From contig NZ_JBEZFP010000023.1 of NCBI RefSeq assembly GCF_040649515.1, positions 1 to 64,000 of the forward strand: DNA of 64,000 nucleotides, written 5' to 3'. Position numbers and translations under genes: made by a program. The notes beneath the pieces were generated by a model. The model was not told the DNA's origin. It did not search any database and saw only the letters and a list, made by a program, of their open reading frames with translations. Positions 1-10,175 of the stretch are shown here, piece after piece (the first letter of the stretch is position 1; every line of letters starts with the position of its first letter). Origin of the DNA: Yinghuangia elevatio. GTDB taxonomy: Bacteria; Actinomycetota; Actinomycetes; Streptomycetales; Streptomycetaceae.

Positions 1-86
1 GTGCATCCGTCGAGCCGTCAAGCGGTGAAGCCGTGCATCCGTCGAGCCGTCAAGCGGTGAAGCCGTGCATCCGTCGGGCCGTCGAA
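1..86. repeat. 32-bp tandem direct repeat at the left edge
   Basis: A 32-bp unit beginning GTGCATCCGTCGAGCCGTCA occupies 1-32 and is repeated identically at 33-64. A third, partial and slightly diverged copy starts at 65. The array is cut by the window edge, so its full length is unknown. There is no spacer between units, so it is not CRISPR-like. Confidence 0.9.
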
Positions 87-604
87 CGTCCCGCTTCGCG
101 GGCCGCGCGGCGTGGTTCAGGGCATTGGGAAGGTGGCATGTCCGGGCTCGTGCTCTTCCGGCGGCCGGGGCGGCCCCGGTCGGGAGCAGGCAAACCCGCT
201 CAAGGCACCTGGAAGCAACGTCCGGAGGTCTCGAAGTCGTCGGTGTTCACCGATCGGAGCGGCGGGTGGGCGCCGGTCCCGGGCACCGACCCGGCGGGGC
301 GGTGAACTGCCGGGCGCGTGGCCGCCGTTCCTCACCTGTTGCGGGCACCTTCGTACCCGCCGACCTGCGGTGCGGCGCAGGTTCATCGACCGGCGATCGT
401 CCGGCCCCTGAGGAGGCTGCGCCTCCGGCGCCGACCCCTTGAGCCGATCCACACGTTCCGAACATCGCTCTCCCCCCGGAGATGTCGAACGAGGGTGGTA
501 CGCGGAAAGGGCCCCCACCGCCTCCGCGTCGGTCATACTCTCGTGACAACCGCCGTGTTCACAAGCGGAACCGCAGAGAACTCGTACTGTCAGCAGGGGG
601 ACTG
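87..604. other. Non-coding stretch before the phospholipase D-like gene
   Basis: Open frames cross this stretch on both strands, but none has a ribosome binding site or a recognisable product, and they are arginine/proline-rich as expected of shadow frames in GC-rich DNA. The promoter of the gene at 605 should lie near the right end. I see no other structure. Confidence 0.5.
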
Positions 605-2350
605 ATGGCACGTCTTGACGACTTCTTCCTGTCATCGACCGACACCGGTGACGACCGCGAGTTCCGCGCCGAGAAGCGCGGGGGGACCACGGTCCGACCG
701 ATTGTCGACGGTGTGGCCACCTTCCAGGCGATGGAACGTGCCATTGCCGACGCCACCACGACCGTCCACCTGTCCCTGTGGATCTTCAACCCCAAGACCC
801 CGCTTCAGGCCCTTGGCGACGTCAACGCCAAGCTGGCCAAGCGGGGGGTGCGACGCAAGGTCGGCACCTGGGGCGAACTACTGGCCACCATGGCCGGATT
901 GGGCGTCCAGACCCGCATCCTGCTCAACGACTTCGACGGAGTGCTGGGCAACGCCAATCACGAGAACAACTGGAACGCCTGCCGTCAGCTCAATGCGCTG
1001 AACGCCCGCTGGGGCAAAGGCAATCTGGAGACGGTCGTGACCATGCACGACGCGCGCGTCGAGGCGCTGGCGCCCTTGCTGGCTACCAGGGCCAGGGCCC
1101 TGCTGCCCAAACTCAACAGGGGCGGCTGGTCCGCAGCCCGCACCCGGGTGGCCACGATGCCCCGGCTCTGGCCGTACCTGGAGGTCGCCCCGACCGGTGA
1201 CCGCTGGGTTCTCCGGGCCGACGCGCCGTGGCAGATGTACCCGGCCTCGCACCACCAGAAGCTGTGTGTGGTGGACCGGGTCACGGGCTTCTGCGGCGGG
1301 TTGGACGTGAACACCGGCCGCGTGGACACCCCCGCCCACAACAAGCGGCTGTGGCACGACATCCACGTCAAGGTGGACGGCCCGGTGGCGGCCGACCTCG
1401 ACCGCAACTTCCTCGGACGGTGGAACACCGAGGCCCCGCTGTTCAACACGTTCGTCGGCATTCCGGGGCCGGCGGGGCTGGGTGCACCGGGCAAGACCGT
1501 GGCCCCCTCGGTTCCCGTCCCCTCGACCCCCGTCCCATCCGGCACCGGCCCGGCCACCGCCCAGTTGTGGCGCACCCTCTCCACGAACAGCGTCGCCTTC
1601 CCGGTGCCCGCCAACATCCGGGAGGACATCCAGGAGGGCTACGAGGCCGCGATCGCGCACGCCAACCACTTTGTATACGTGGAGAACCAGTACGTCCGGT
1701 CCACCGATCTGGCCGAGTGGCTGATCGACCGCCGCGGCGACCGGCCCGAGCTCAAGCTGATCATCATGCTTCCCGTCGCCCCGGAGGAAGTGGCCGGGAC
1801 ACTCGACCCGGTGACGGAGCACGGTCTGTTCCTCCAGCACCAGACACTCTCCGCACTGATCGACGCGTTCGGCGCCGACATCGGCATCCACTCGATGGTG
1901 GCCCGCACCGCCGCGGCCACCAAGCACATCACCGACAGCGCCGGCAGCCGACAGATCTACATGCACAGCAAGGCGATGATCGTGGACGACGAATGGGCCA
2001 CCGTCGGCTCCGCCAACACGAACCTGCGCAGCTTCCGCGTCGACACCGAGGCCAATATCGCCTGGTACGACCCGGCCGGAGTACGCGCGTTCCGGCTGGG
2101 CCTGTGGTCCGAAATCCTCGGCACTCCGGCCGCGACCATCGCCACCTGGTCCCCGGGCGAATTCGTCACCCGCTGGCACGACATCGCCCAGGCCAACGTC
2201 ATCAAGACCGGCCCCGCGGCCCGTACCCGTCAGGGCTTCGTCGTGCCGCACAACATCGCCAGATTCCCCGGCCTCGACCACGTCGAAGTCCCCGACGCCT
2301 TCACCGAGGCATTCAACCCCACCCACCCCGAACCGGAATACGTGGCCTGA
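605..2350 (+). CDS. Phospholipase D-like (HKD) domain protein
   Basis: Product of 581 residues with two HxKxxxxD motifs of the phospholipase D superfamily: HHQKLCVVD at about residue 216 and MHSKAMIVDDEWATVGSAN at about residue 453. Two HKD motifs in one chain form the single active site of these enzymes, which cleave or transfer phosphodiester bonds, usually on phospholipids. A low-complexity Pro/Ser/Val linker near residues 300-320 separates the halves. No signal peptide is evident, so a cytoplasmic or membrane-peripheral location is likely. The ATG at 605 was chosen because AGGGGG lies just upstream; the frame stays open to 482 but without homology-like sequence. Substrate is unknown; the long insert between motifs resembles the PLD-like proteins of actinomycetes more than secreted Streptomyces PLD. 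Confidence 0.85.
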   Translation: MARLDDFFLSSTDTGDDREFRAEKRGGTTVRPIVDGVATFQAMERAIADATTTVHLSLWIFNPKTPLQALGDVNAKLAKRGVRRKVGTWGELLATMAGLGVQTRILLNDFDGVLGNANHENNWNACRQLNALNARWGKGNLETVVTMHDARVEALAPLLATRARALLPKLNRGGWSAARTRVATMPRLWPYLEVAPTGDRWVLRADAPWQMYPASHHQKLCVVDRVTGFCGGLDVNTGRVDTPAHNKRLWHDIHVKVDGPVAADLDRNFLGRWNTEAPLFNTFVGIPGPAGLGAPGKTVAPSVPVPSTPVPSGTGPATAQLWRTLSTNSVAFPVPANIREDIQEGYEAAIAHANHFVYVENQYVRSTDLAEWLIDRRGDRPELKLIIMLPVAPEEVAGTLDPVTEHGLFLQHQTLSALIDAFGADIGIHSMVARTAAATKHITDSAGSRQIYMHSKAMIVDDEWATVGSANTNLRSFRVDTEANIAWYDPAGVRAFRLGLWSEILGTPAATIATWSPGEFVTRWHDIAQANVIKTGPAARTRQGFVVPHNIARFPGLDHVEVPDAFTEAFNPTHPEPEYVA

Positions 2351-2496
2351 CACCCCGCGACACCGCCACACAGCCGAGCCGCACCGGCGCGGCAGCACAA
2401 TCACTCATGCCACCACGCCGACACGGGCGGGCACCGAACCGCGGGCGCGGAACGCGAGTGCTACAAGGGCGGGTTCCGGGGTGGGGGTTGGTTGGG

Positions 2497-5400
2497 TTAC
2501 AGGGGGATGGGCTGTGGGGCGTCGGCGGATTGGAGGCGGTGCCAGGCACGGCGGTAGAGGTCGGCGGCGGGTTCGGCGGGGACGACCGCACCGACTGCGG
2601 GCAGCGTCAGCCCGGTCAGGCCGTAGAGCGGGAACTTCCAAGCTTCCAGCGGTAGATGAGGTGCCTTGGCGGTCACCCACTCCCCCGGCAGGAACAACGA
2701 GCGCCCGGCGCGGGCCCGGCGGGCCTCGACCACCCGGCCACTGGTCGCGAGCGCGGTGCGGGCGGCTTTGGCCCGGGCGGGCTTCCAGCCGGTCCACAGG
2801 GCGGTGTTGCGGTCGGTCGGGTCGGGCATGGCGAGGAGCACGAGGTAGAGCGCGGCGGCGTCCTCGGTGATGTCCAGTTCACCGGCGACTTCGGTGACCA
2901 GGTCCGGGACCGACCGCGACGGGTCTTGCGGCCACCACGTTCCGTCGCGGTCACGGCTGCCGACGACCGGTTCCCCCGGGTCGCCGAGCAGAGCGGCGAA
3001 GGCCGGGTCGAAGACGCGGGCCAGGGCGGTCAGGTGCCGCAACGACCGGTCGAGTCCCGGAACGGTGGCGAGGGCCAGCTCGACGTACGGGTCGCTTCCG
3101 GCCCCGTCCAGCAGGTCCGTGCGTACGATCGGCGACGCGACGATGTTCGGGTGCGCATCCCAGTCCAGCCGGCACGGCACCACCAAGGCCCCGTAGCGCT
3201 CCCACTCGGCCCCGGTGTCGGCAGGCTCCCCGGCGGCTTTGCGGAAGGCGCCGAAGTGCGCGTTGACGTTCAGGTCGACCAACGTCCCGGGGGCGGCCAG
3301 ACGTTCGCGCAACCGGCGCAGCGTGGCCGGCAGTGTGGCGCGCAGCGGGTCGCCGGCCGGGAGCCGGTGGGCCAGCCACTGCACTGTCGCCACGGTCGCG
3401 ACCAGGATCCCGCCGTGGAACGCCCACTCCGTGGCGTCGGAGGAGCGAAGGCGGCCCTCGTCGAGGGTCCAGGTGTGGTCCCGGGTCAGGGCGGGACTGG
3501 CATCGGGATCGACCGCGGCACGCAGCGCGCCGGAGGGCCCGCGGGTCGTGTCCACGTCGTGGATGGAGGCGTACCGACCGGTGGACCTCGACCACCACAG
3601 GTCGGGCAGCGCGCCGACCGCGTCGACCAGGAGGGCGTCGGGCACCGGCCGCAGGCGGCCGACCCGGGAGTTCCAGACGGCGGCCGCGGCTGCCGCGTCC
3701 ACGCCGTCGGTCCACAGCCGTGCCGGGTCCGCGGGCAGCAGCGCGGCGACCAGCTCGCCGCGCACGTCCGGGCCGGCCAGGCGCCGGATCTCGCTGCGGG
3801 CGGCTCCGGCCTCGGATGCCTTCAGGCCGAGCACGGCCCGGAGTTCGGCGGACGGGAAGGCGGGACTCGACAGTTCCGGCAGGCCGGCCACGACCAGGCG
3901 CGCCATGGCCTGGCCCACTCCGGTGGCTTCGGCGAACACGTCGGCGGCCGACGGGTCCCACGGCACCTGGCCTTGTCGGCCCCACGTCTCCAGGAACTCC
4001 CCGAGCCCGGCGAACCACGCCGTGTCGACCGGTGCCGTATCGGTGACGGTGTATCCGCCAGGCAGTTCGAAACGGCCGGCTGGGTCGCGGACCAACGCCG
4101 TGAAGTCCATGCCGTACGTCTTGCGGTCCGGGGTGTAGAGCGGGACGTAGGCGTCGTTGACGAACACGAACGCGCCTCCGCCGAGCCCCAGCACTCCTCG
4201 CGCCCCGTCGTCGTAGTACCTGTCGCCGTGCCATCCCGCGTGCCTCAGGGGCTCCTGGTCGGCGTGCATCCGAACGCGGCGCCAGCTCGCCGGATTCTCG
4301 GCGTCCATCCGAAAGGCGTCGAGGAGCGTGAGCAGCGCCCGTAGGGCTTCCTGTTCCGCGGGCGGGGTGACGGGCGATGCGGCCTTGACCGCGACCGCCG
4401 AGGCACGCAGGACGAGATCGTCGACGGCAATGTCGGTACGGGGCACGTCCTTCGTGCCGAAGTGCAGCCGCCTGGCGTCGTCCGCGGCGTCGTCGGCCGC
4501 CGATCGCCGGGCGGCGAACTGGGCGTGAAGTTCTCGGAGTTGCCGGAAGGCCCGACTCCGGCCCTGATGGCGGGCCGCCGACGCCGGGTCGGGTGCGGTG
4601 CCGATGGCACGCGGTGTCAGTCCGATCCCGTCGAGTGCGCAGCGGAGCAGTTCGTCTCCCGGGTCGGTCTTCGGGTCACCCGGCACTTCCCGCGGCCCGT
4701 CCCCGGGTTCGGGGGCCGTGGCGCGCTCGGCGACGCCGTCGAGGACGGCCCGGCGTTCGCCCGCGAATCGGACCACTCCCGCGATCCCGGCGGCCAGGAC
4801 CGGGTCGGTGACCGACGGGAGCAGGGCACGGACGGCCTTGGGCAGGTCGCTGTCGTCTCCCGTACCGGCGGCTGCGATCAGCGCGGCCGCGGTTTCGTCG
4901 TCGACGGTCCGCAGGGCGAGGGAGCCTTCGCGGTCGCGGATCCGCATCATGTGCCAGAACGACGTGGGCGGCAGCACGGGATTGCCGGCCGAGAACGCCT
5001 CGAAGCCGCCGGCCGTCACCACGCCCTCCGGGTCCACGATGTCGACCCGGTCGTTCTTGTCGCGGACCAGCGCACGCGGCCGTTCGTCGCCGGGGAGTGT
5101 CAGCGCCGCGAAGGGGTGTGCGGGGAACGGGCGGGAAGCCACGTCGCCCGGCACTGTCACGGCGCGGCCCGCGAGGTCCTTGCCGCGCAGGGTTCCGTCG
5201 GGCTGTGTGGTGACGTGCCAGCCGAGCAGCCCGTCGACGGGGACGGCGACCGGCGCCGGTTCGGCGATCGGGGCGGGCCGTACCCAGCTGTGGCGGCCGT
5301 CCAGGGCGCCGAGGCCGGTCTCGGCAGCTCCGGCGGCCATGAGGCCGGGCAGGTCGCGCTCACCCTGCGCTCCGGTCCCGGGGTCGTGCCGGAACCAGGC

Positions 5401-7308
5401 GGACGCCTTCTCGTCCCAGGCCCAGAACCGGGTTCCGTCGCCGCTGGTCGGGGATTCTTCGGGGATGTCCGCGTCGCCCGCGCGGAGGACTCCGCGGCCG
5501 GTGAAGCGACCGCCGCCGGGCAGCGGCAGGGAGACCTCGCCGCTGCGCCGGTACTCCTCGGGGTCGAGGCCGAACAGTGCCACGGGCTCGGCCGGGCCGT
5601 CGGGCGCCTCGTCCGGCCGGTACCAGTAGCCGCGGTACCCCGCCCCGTACTCCTTCCAGTAGACGAGCAACGCGCCGTCCACGTAGTGGAATTCGGGACG
5701 GAAGGCCCCCGTGGAAGGGGCGCGTGACGTGTGCCGCAGCACCACGCCTCCGGGGCCGAGCACCCTCACCTCGGTGTCCCTCGCCACCACAAGGTAGGGC
5801 CAGGCCTCGGCCACGTACGGCCGCCCCGTCGCGCGGCCTGCCGTGATCTCCTCGAACTCCGGCCAGCACAACTCGTCGGTGAGTCCGGCCCGCAGTGTTC
5901 GGGCCAACTCCGGGGCCAGATCGGCCTTCGTCGCCTCGACGACCGCATCCGAGGCGAGGGCCGCGATGTCGGGTGGCAGCCACGCGAGACTGCTCTGCGC
6001 CGACGGGAGGTTCGGCAGGCCCGCCGGAGCGGACGCGCGGGACAGGTCGCGTATCCAGTCGGCCAGCAGCACCCGGCCACCCGGGGTCGCGGCCAAGGCG
6101 CGTGCGGTCCTCGGGTGCTCGCTCTGGTCGTACCAGCCGCTCGCGCCGTTGCGGAACGCCCGGGCGAGGCCGGGCGCCGCGGCGAGGGCGCGCAGGTCTC
6201 GCCGGTCGTCGGTACGGGCCCACCGGTCGAGTTCGAGCCGGTGCCCGCCGGGGCGGGGATCGGTCATCGGGATGCCGAGCGACAACATGAGGTCGACCAG
6301 GTCGACGTCCGATGCCAGGGACCACGTCATCTCGAACGCCCCGCCGCTCGCGGCGAGTTCGCCGGTGATCCGCTCGGCGATCCGGGGCAGCAGCGCGTGC
6401 AGTCCGGGCATGCGGGGGTCCTCACCGCCGGGAATCCAACCCTCCAGGATGCGGGTGAGCCACCCGGTGGTGCCGTCCGACGGGCGTTCCTCGTCGGTGA
6501 CGCCGACGCCGTCGCCGAGCCCGGCGGTGGCGCCGCAGTCTTCCAGGAGGGCGATCCACACGCGGCAGAGCGCTCGGGCCTGGTCGAACGTCATGTCGTG
6601 CTGGTGCCACTTCGGTGCGACATCCAGCAGCCGGCCCCGGACGGCCGGCTCACGGCGGGCCACGGCGACCACGGCGGCCCGGTGTGCGTGCCACCACCCG
6701 GCGGGGGCCCGGACGACGACGGGCAGGCGAAGTATCTCCGCCAGATATGCCTGTTCGCGCCGGTCCTTGTCACCCGCCTCGCGCGCCAACTTGCGTACTG
6801 CCGAGGCCATTTGGACGGACGGCGGCAACCCCGCCCCGGTGCGGCGGACGCACAGGCGGGTGAACCGCGTGAAAGCCTCGTCGGCCGGCATACGGGTCAA
6901 CAGGTCCTTGGAGTACTCCGCGACGGCCTTGGCGGGCAGCGCGTCGGCGACCACGAATTCGAGGAAGATCTCGTCGACGTGGTCGTCGTCCACCGCAAGG
7001 CCGTGCTCGGCCTCGGCCAGCCGGGCGGCAGCGAGCATCTGCGACGCGAACGCCTGGTGCCGGGTGGACAGGAACGCGCGTGCCGCGTGCTCGTGGAAGC
7101 CGGGCAGCACGTGCGGGGCTGAGCGGGTCAGCTCCGCGGCGATGCCCTGGTAGATGCCGAGCGCCTTCTTCGGCTGGGACCAGGCACGGTTGCGGGCTGT
7201 TTTGAGGTCCTGCGGCAGTCCCGGTAGCAGGCGCAGCAACCGCGCGGCATCACCAGGGTGTTCCCGGCGGATCCAGTCCACGAAATCCCCGGACGCACGA
7301 GTGCTCAC
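2497..7308 (-). CDS. 1603-residue protein of unknown function
   Basis: Very long single-frame gene (4.8 kb). The GTG at 7308 is preceded by GGAGAGG at a good distance; upstream extension to 7401 lacks such a site. The N-terminal 150 residues look helical and contain the segment ARNRAWSQPKKALGIYQGIA, of a type I associate with large uncharacterised Streptomyces proteins. The middle (about residues 500-850) is rich in beta-type segments with repeated GxW/DG turns, possibly propeller-like. No Walker, kinase, nuclease or transmembrane signature was found. It stands alone: convergent with the PLD-like gene, divergent spacing on the other side. Cytoplasmic location is likely because no signal peptide is seen. 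Function not assigned. Confidence 0.8.
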   Translation of the reverse strand: MSTRASGDFVDWIRREHPGDAARLLRLLPGLPQDLKTARNRAWSQPKKALGIYQGIAAELTRSAPHVLPGFHEHAARAFLSTRHQAFASQMLAAARLAEAEHGLAVDDDHVDEIFLEFVVADALPAKAVAEYSKDLLTRMPADEAFTRFTRLCVRRTGAGLPPSVQMASAVRKLAREAGDKDRREQAYLAEILRLPVVVRAPAGWWHAHRAAVVAVARREPAVRGRLLDVAPKWHQHDMTFDQARALCRVWIALLEDCGATAGLGDGVGVTDEERPSDGTTGWLTRILEGWIPGGEDPRMPGLHALLPRIAERITGELAASGGAFEMTWSLASDVDLVDLMLSLGIPMTDPRPGGHRLELDRWARTDDRRDLRALAAAPGLARAFRNGASGWYDQSEHPRTARALAATPGGRVLLADWIRDLSRASAPAGLPNLPSAQSSLAWLPPDIAALASDAVVEATKADLAPELARTLRAGLTDELCWPEFEEITAGRATGRPYVAEAWPYLVVARDTEVRVLGPGGVVLRHTSRAPSTGAFRPEFHYVDGALLVYWKEYGAGYRGYWYRPDEAPDGPAEPVALFGLDPEEYRRSGEVSLPLPGGGRFTGRGVLRAGDADIPEESPTSGDGTRFWAWDEKASAWFRHDPGTGAQGERDLPGLMAAGAAETGLGALDGRHSWVRPAPIAEPAPVAVPVDGLLGWHVTTQPDGTLRGKDLAGRAVTVPGDVASRPFPAHPFAALTLPGDERPRALVRDKNDRVDIVDPEGVVTAGGFEAFSAGNPVLPPTSFWHMMRIRDREGSLALRTVDDETAAALIAAAGTGDDSDLPKAVRALLPSVTDPVLAAGIAGVVRFAGERRAVLDGVAERATAPEPGDGPREVPGDPKTDPGDELLRCALDGIGLTPRAIGTAPDPASAARHQGRSRAFRQLRELHAQFAARRSAADDAADDARRLHFGTKDVPRTDIAVDDLVLRASAVAVKAASPVTPPAEQEALRALLTLLDAFRMDAENPASWRRVRMHADQEPLRHAGWHGDRYYDDGARGVLGLGGGAFVFVNDAYVPLYTPDRKTYGMDFTALVRDPAGRFELPGGYTVTDTAPVDTAWFAGLGEFLETWGRQGQVPWDPSAADVFAEATGVGQAMARLVVAGLPELSSPAFPSAELRAVLGLKASEAGAARSEIRRLAGPDVRGELVAALLPADPARLWTDGVDAAAAAAVWNSRVGRLRPVPDALLVDAVGALPDLWWSRSTGRYASIHDVDTTRGPSGALRAAVDPDASPALTRDHTWTLDEGRLRSSDATEWAFHGGILVATVATVQWLAHRLPAGDPLRATLPATLRRLRERLAAPGTLVDLNVNAHFGAFRKAAGEPADTGAEWERYGALVVPCRLDWDAHPNIVASPIVRTDLLDGAGSDPYVELALATVPGLDRSLRHLTALARVFDPAFAALLGDPGEPVVGSRDRDGTWWPQDPSRSVPDLVTEVAGELDITEDAAALYLVLLAMPDPTDRNTALWTGWKPARAKAARTALATSGRVVEARRARAGRSLFLPGEWVTAKAPHLPLEAWKFPLYGLTGLTLPAVGAVVPAEPAADLYRRAWHRLQSADAPQPIPL

Positions 7309-7494
7309 GCGATCAGACCTCTCCACATAGCCGACTGGACGCTCGCCGCCGCCGAACGGGTTGGGCGAGGTCCGAGCGACGCTACCCGCGCCGGAGGACA
7401 ATCGCGGGATGTGGCAAGGCCGTTCGGCGCCATGCGGACATTGGGAGCCGAAATGGGATGTCGCGGCGGGGGGGCGCCGATCAGCCGAGGAGGC

Positions 7495-8253
7495 TCATCG
7501 GGTCGGCGGCCCCTGTCGCTTGGACGACGCGCAGTCCGCCGAACCCCAGAACTCGGGCCTGGCGCCCTGGTTCACCGGGGCGGCGGCCGGGGCGTCGGGT
7601 GCCGCCGCGGGCGGAGGTGCGGGCAACGGCGGGACGTTGTAGGACATCAGCGCGACCTGATCCCCCGTCACCCGCAGTTCGGTGAGGGCGCAGTTGACGA
7701 GCCCGGGCAGGACCCGCCGGTACTCGCGTTCCGGAATACCGAGCAGCCGGCACAAGGTCAGCCGGAGCAGCGTGTTGTGCGCGACGACGAGGACACGCTG
7801 CGAGGGGTGCACCGCAGCAATCCGTACCAGCGCGGCGGCGCCGCGACCGGCGGCGGCGTCGGGATTCTCGCCTCCTGGCAGCGGATGCCCGGCGGGGTCG
7901 AGGCGGAAGGCCGCCACCTCCGACGGGTGGGTGGCCTCCAGTTCGCTCAGCAGGCGCCCTTCCGCGATGCCGAAGTCGAGTTCCACGAGGTCCGGCTCGA
8001 CGACCGGGCTCAACCCCGTCGCCAGCGCCGCGGGTGCGGCGGTGCGCCGGGCGCGGGACAGGGGCGACGTGACGATCGCGTCCAGTCCGGCGTACTCGGC
8101 CCAGGCGCCGAGCGCGCTCGCCTGGGCGGTGCCGCGGTCGGTGAGGGAGATGTCGCTGACACCCGCGTACCGGTTTTCGGCGTGCCAGACGGTCTCGCCG
8201 TGGCGGGCGAGGAACAGCGTGGTGGATCCGGCGGTGGTCGACCCGGTGCTCAT
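7495..8253 (-). CDS. Histidine phosphatase family protein (phosphoglycerate mutase-like)
   Basis: 252 residues. The catalytic LARHGETVWHAENRYAG near residue 15 is the RHG phosphohistidine motif; the conserved Arg is in SPLSRARRTA, the acid in LVELDFGIAEG, and the second catalytic His in VVAHNTLLRL. These enzymes hydrolyse small phosphorylated metabolites. The ATG overlaps the stop of the upstream FGGY kinase gene as ATGA, so the two are translationally coupled and probably act in one pathway, perhaps removing phosphate from an accumulating sugar phosphate. The last 45 residues form a Pro/Ala-rich tail not needed for the fold. Substrate cannot be read from the sequence. Confidence 0.88.
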   Translation of the reverse strand: MSTGSTTAGSTTLFLARHGETVWHAENRYAGVSDISLTDRGTAQASALGAWAEYAGLDAIVTSPLSRARRTAAPAALATGLSPVVEPDLVELDFGIAEGRLLSELEATHPSEVAAFRLDPAGHPLPGGENPDAAAGRGAAALVRIAAVHPSQRVLVVAHNTLLRLTLCRLLGIPEREYRRVLPGLVNCALTELRVTGDQVALMSYNVPPLPAPPPAAAPDAPAAAPVNQGARPEFWGSADCASSKRQGPPTR

Positions 8254-9785
8254 CCGTGCTCCCGTGCGTAGTCGGCAGTGGTGCGGGGCAGCCAGCCGCG
8301 GCGTTCGAGTTCGCCGACGAGGGCGGCGAAGGGTTCGGCGAACCGGCGGGTGACGTCCGGCCGGGGGTCGAGTACGGCTCCCGTCCGCACCATGCCCCGG
8401 GAGGTCGAGGCGAGGGGCACCGCCACGCCGTCCGCCGCGCGGGCGCGTGCGATGCCGTGGGCCGCGAGGACCGCCATCCCCAGCGCGGGGTCGGTCTGCT
8501 CGGGGACGATGGCCGGACGGCCCAGGATGTCGGCGCGGAGCTGGTTCCAGTACGGGCTCCGGGTGGCGCCGCCGGTGAAGGTGACCGCCGCGTCGACGGG
8601 GGCGCCCAGCAGGCGGATGTACGCCAGGCACAGGCGCTCGACGAGAGCCACGCCCTGGAGGAGCGCCGCATGCCGGTCGGCGTCGTCCTCGGGTGCCGAT
8701 CCGAGCATGAACGCCTCGGCGTCGGGGGCGAGGAAGGGGAAGCGCTCCCCGGCGGCGACCAGCGGGTACGCGATGGCGCGCGCCGGCTCGCGGGTGACCG
8801 CCAGCCGGTCCAGCCGGGCGAGGTCGGCTCCGGGAAACGCCTTGGTCAGCGCGCCGGCGCCGACGCTGGAGGCACCGCCCGGCAGCCAGTGCCCGTCCGG
8901 GGAGCGGTGGTTGTACAGCACGCCCGCGGGGTCGCGGAGCGGTGTGGCGGTCACACCCTTGAGAACCAGGGTGGTGCCGAGCACCGAGTTCCACTGGCCG
9001 ACGCCCCAGGCGCCGGAGCCGAGCTGGGCGGCACATCCGTCGGTCATTCCGGCGACGATCGGCGTGCCTTCGGTGAGTCCGGTGTGTGCGGCGGCGTCGC
9101 GGCAGACGGTCCCGAGCACGGTGCCCGGCGGGACGACGTCAGGGAACCGCAGGCCGTCCAGCCCCAGCCGGTCGTGCACGTGGGTGGGCCAGGCCGCCCG
9201 GTGCAGGTCGTACCCCGTCTTCAGTGCGTGGCTGGAGTCGGTCGCCACCGGGTGGCCCGCGAGCCGTCCGACGACATAGTCCGCCTGGTGGCAGACGCGG
9301 CTGCCGTCGATGCCGGACCGCGGTCCGCCGGACCACTGGTCGGCGTGCCGGGCCAGCCACACCAGCTTCGCCAGGGCCCAGCTGGGTTGGATGCGGAGGC
9401 CGAGTTCGTCCCACAGCGCGGCGCCGGCCTCCTGGGCGTCGCCGGCCTCGGCTTCGGCGCGCCCGTCGTCGTACATCAGCGCCGGGCCGACCGGCGCGCC
9501 GTCCGGAGAGGTCAGCAGCACGGTGCCGGAGGTACTGCACACGGACAGGCCGCGGACCCGCACCGACAGCGTGCCGTCGGCGGCGAGTGTCCGCCGTACC
9601 GCGGTGCCGACCGCCGACCACCAGTCCGCGGGGAGCTGCTGGTGGCGGTTTCCCTCGCGATGGCCGGTCAGTCCGGCGGAGCCCCGGCCGAGCACCCGTC
9701 CGTCGGCGGTGACGGCCAGGGCGCGTACGCCCTGCGTCCCGAGGTCGACGCCCATCCACACGTCCTGATGCCGGCTGTCTGTCAC
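8250..9785 (-). CDS. FGGY-family carbohydrate kinase
   Basis: 511 residues. The N-terminal nucleotide-binding motif MGVDLGTQGVRALAV, the central Asp-containing GMTDGCAAQLGSGAWGVGQW and the C-terminal signature VTFTGGATRSPYWNQLRADI are typical of FGGY sugar kinases, which phosphorylate a sugar or polyol with ATP. The GTG at 9785 has AAGGCGG upstream; the Met ten residues further in is an alternative. It is the first gene of a leftward pair with the histidine phosphatase and is divergent from a DeoR regulator whose own operon contains a second FGGY kinase. Specificity (xylulose, ribulose, AI-2-like or other) is not decidable here. Confidence 0.85.
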   Translation of the reverse strand: MTDSRHQDVWMGVDLGTQGVRALAVTADGRVLGRGSAGLTGHREGNRHQQLPADWWSAVGTAVRRTLAADGTLSVRVRGLSVCSTSGTVLLTSPDGAPVGPALMYDDGRAEAEAGDAQEAGAALWDELGLRIQPSWALAKLVWLARHADQWSGGPRSGIDGSRVCHQADYVVGRLAGHPVATDSSHALKTGYDLHRAAWPTHVHDRLGLDGLRFPDVVPPGTVLGTVCRDAAAHTGLTEGTPIVAGMTDGCAAQLGSGAWGVGQWNSVLGTTLVLKGVTATPLRDPAGVLYNHRSPDGHWLPGGASSVGAGALTKAFPGADLARLDRLAVTREPARAIAYPLVAAGERFPFLAPDAEAFMLGSAPEDDADRHAALLQGVALVERLCLAYIRLLGAPVDAAVTFTGGATRSPYWNQLRADILGRPAIVPEQTDPALGMAVLAAHGIARARAADGVAVPLASTSRGMVRTGAVLDPRPDVTRRFAEPFAALVGELERRGWLPRTTADYAREHG

Positions 9786-10175
9786 GCGCGCCGCCTTGTC
9801 GTTCGCCGTCTGGTGATTGCACGGGGATTTCACATCGTGTTGCTGCCGGATCCGCGTCGGCGGCGGCACCCCCGCGGGCCGCCGTTCACCTCGTCGCACC
9901 TGTCATCGCACCTGGTGAGAGAGCGTTCTTCGGGGAGTGCGACGGGTTGACTCGGTCGCCGCGCGTGATGAACACTACTGAACGCTACATCAGCATTGGA
10001 TGTTATATCCACACCACTTTATGTTAGTTAAGCGTCACTCACGGAGGAGTCCGCACCCCCGCGCCGACCCGTGCGCGGCGTCCGCCGCCGGCACGCCCGA
10101 ACGGCCAGCACACTGATCTCCGGAAAGGGCAGCCAAGCTGTCCGCAGACGACGGCCCAGGACAGGACCCACGCAC
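9786..10175. promoter_or_regulatory. Divergent promoter/operator region of the DeoR sugar locus
   Basis: This 390-bp gap between divergent genes contains an AT-rich island at about 9965-10035, in contrast to the surrounding GC-rich DNA. Within it are two direct repeats, GAACACTACT and GAACGCTAC, and an inverted repeat ACATC-N7-GATGT (9987-10003). These are plausible binding sites for the DeoR-family regulator encoded immediately to the right. No gene is supported in the gap. Confidence 0.5.

Noticed and set aside
1..86. Possible CRISPR array at the left edge
   Set aside because: The 32-bp units are directly adjacent with no unique spacers.
482..604. Longer N-terminus of the PLD-like protein
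   Set aside because: The added 41 residues are basic and low complexity, and the ribosome binding site is in front of the ATG at 605.
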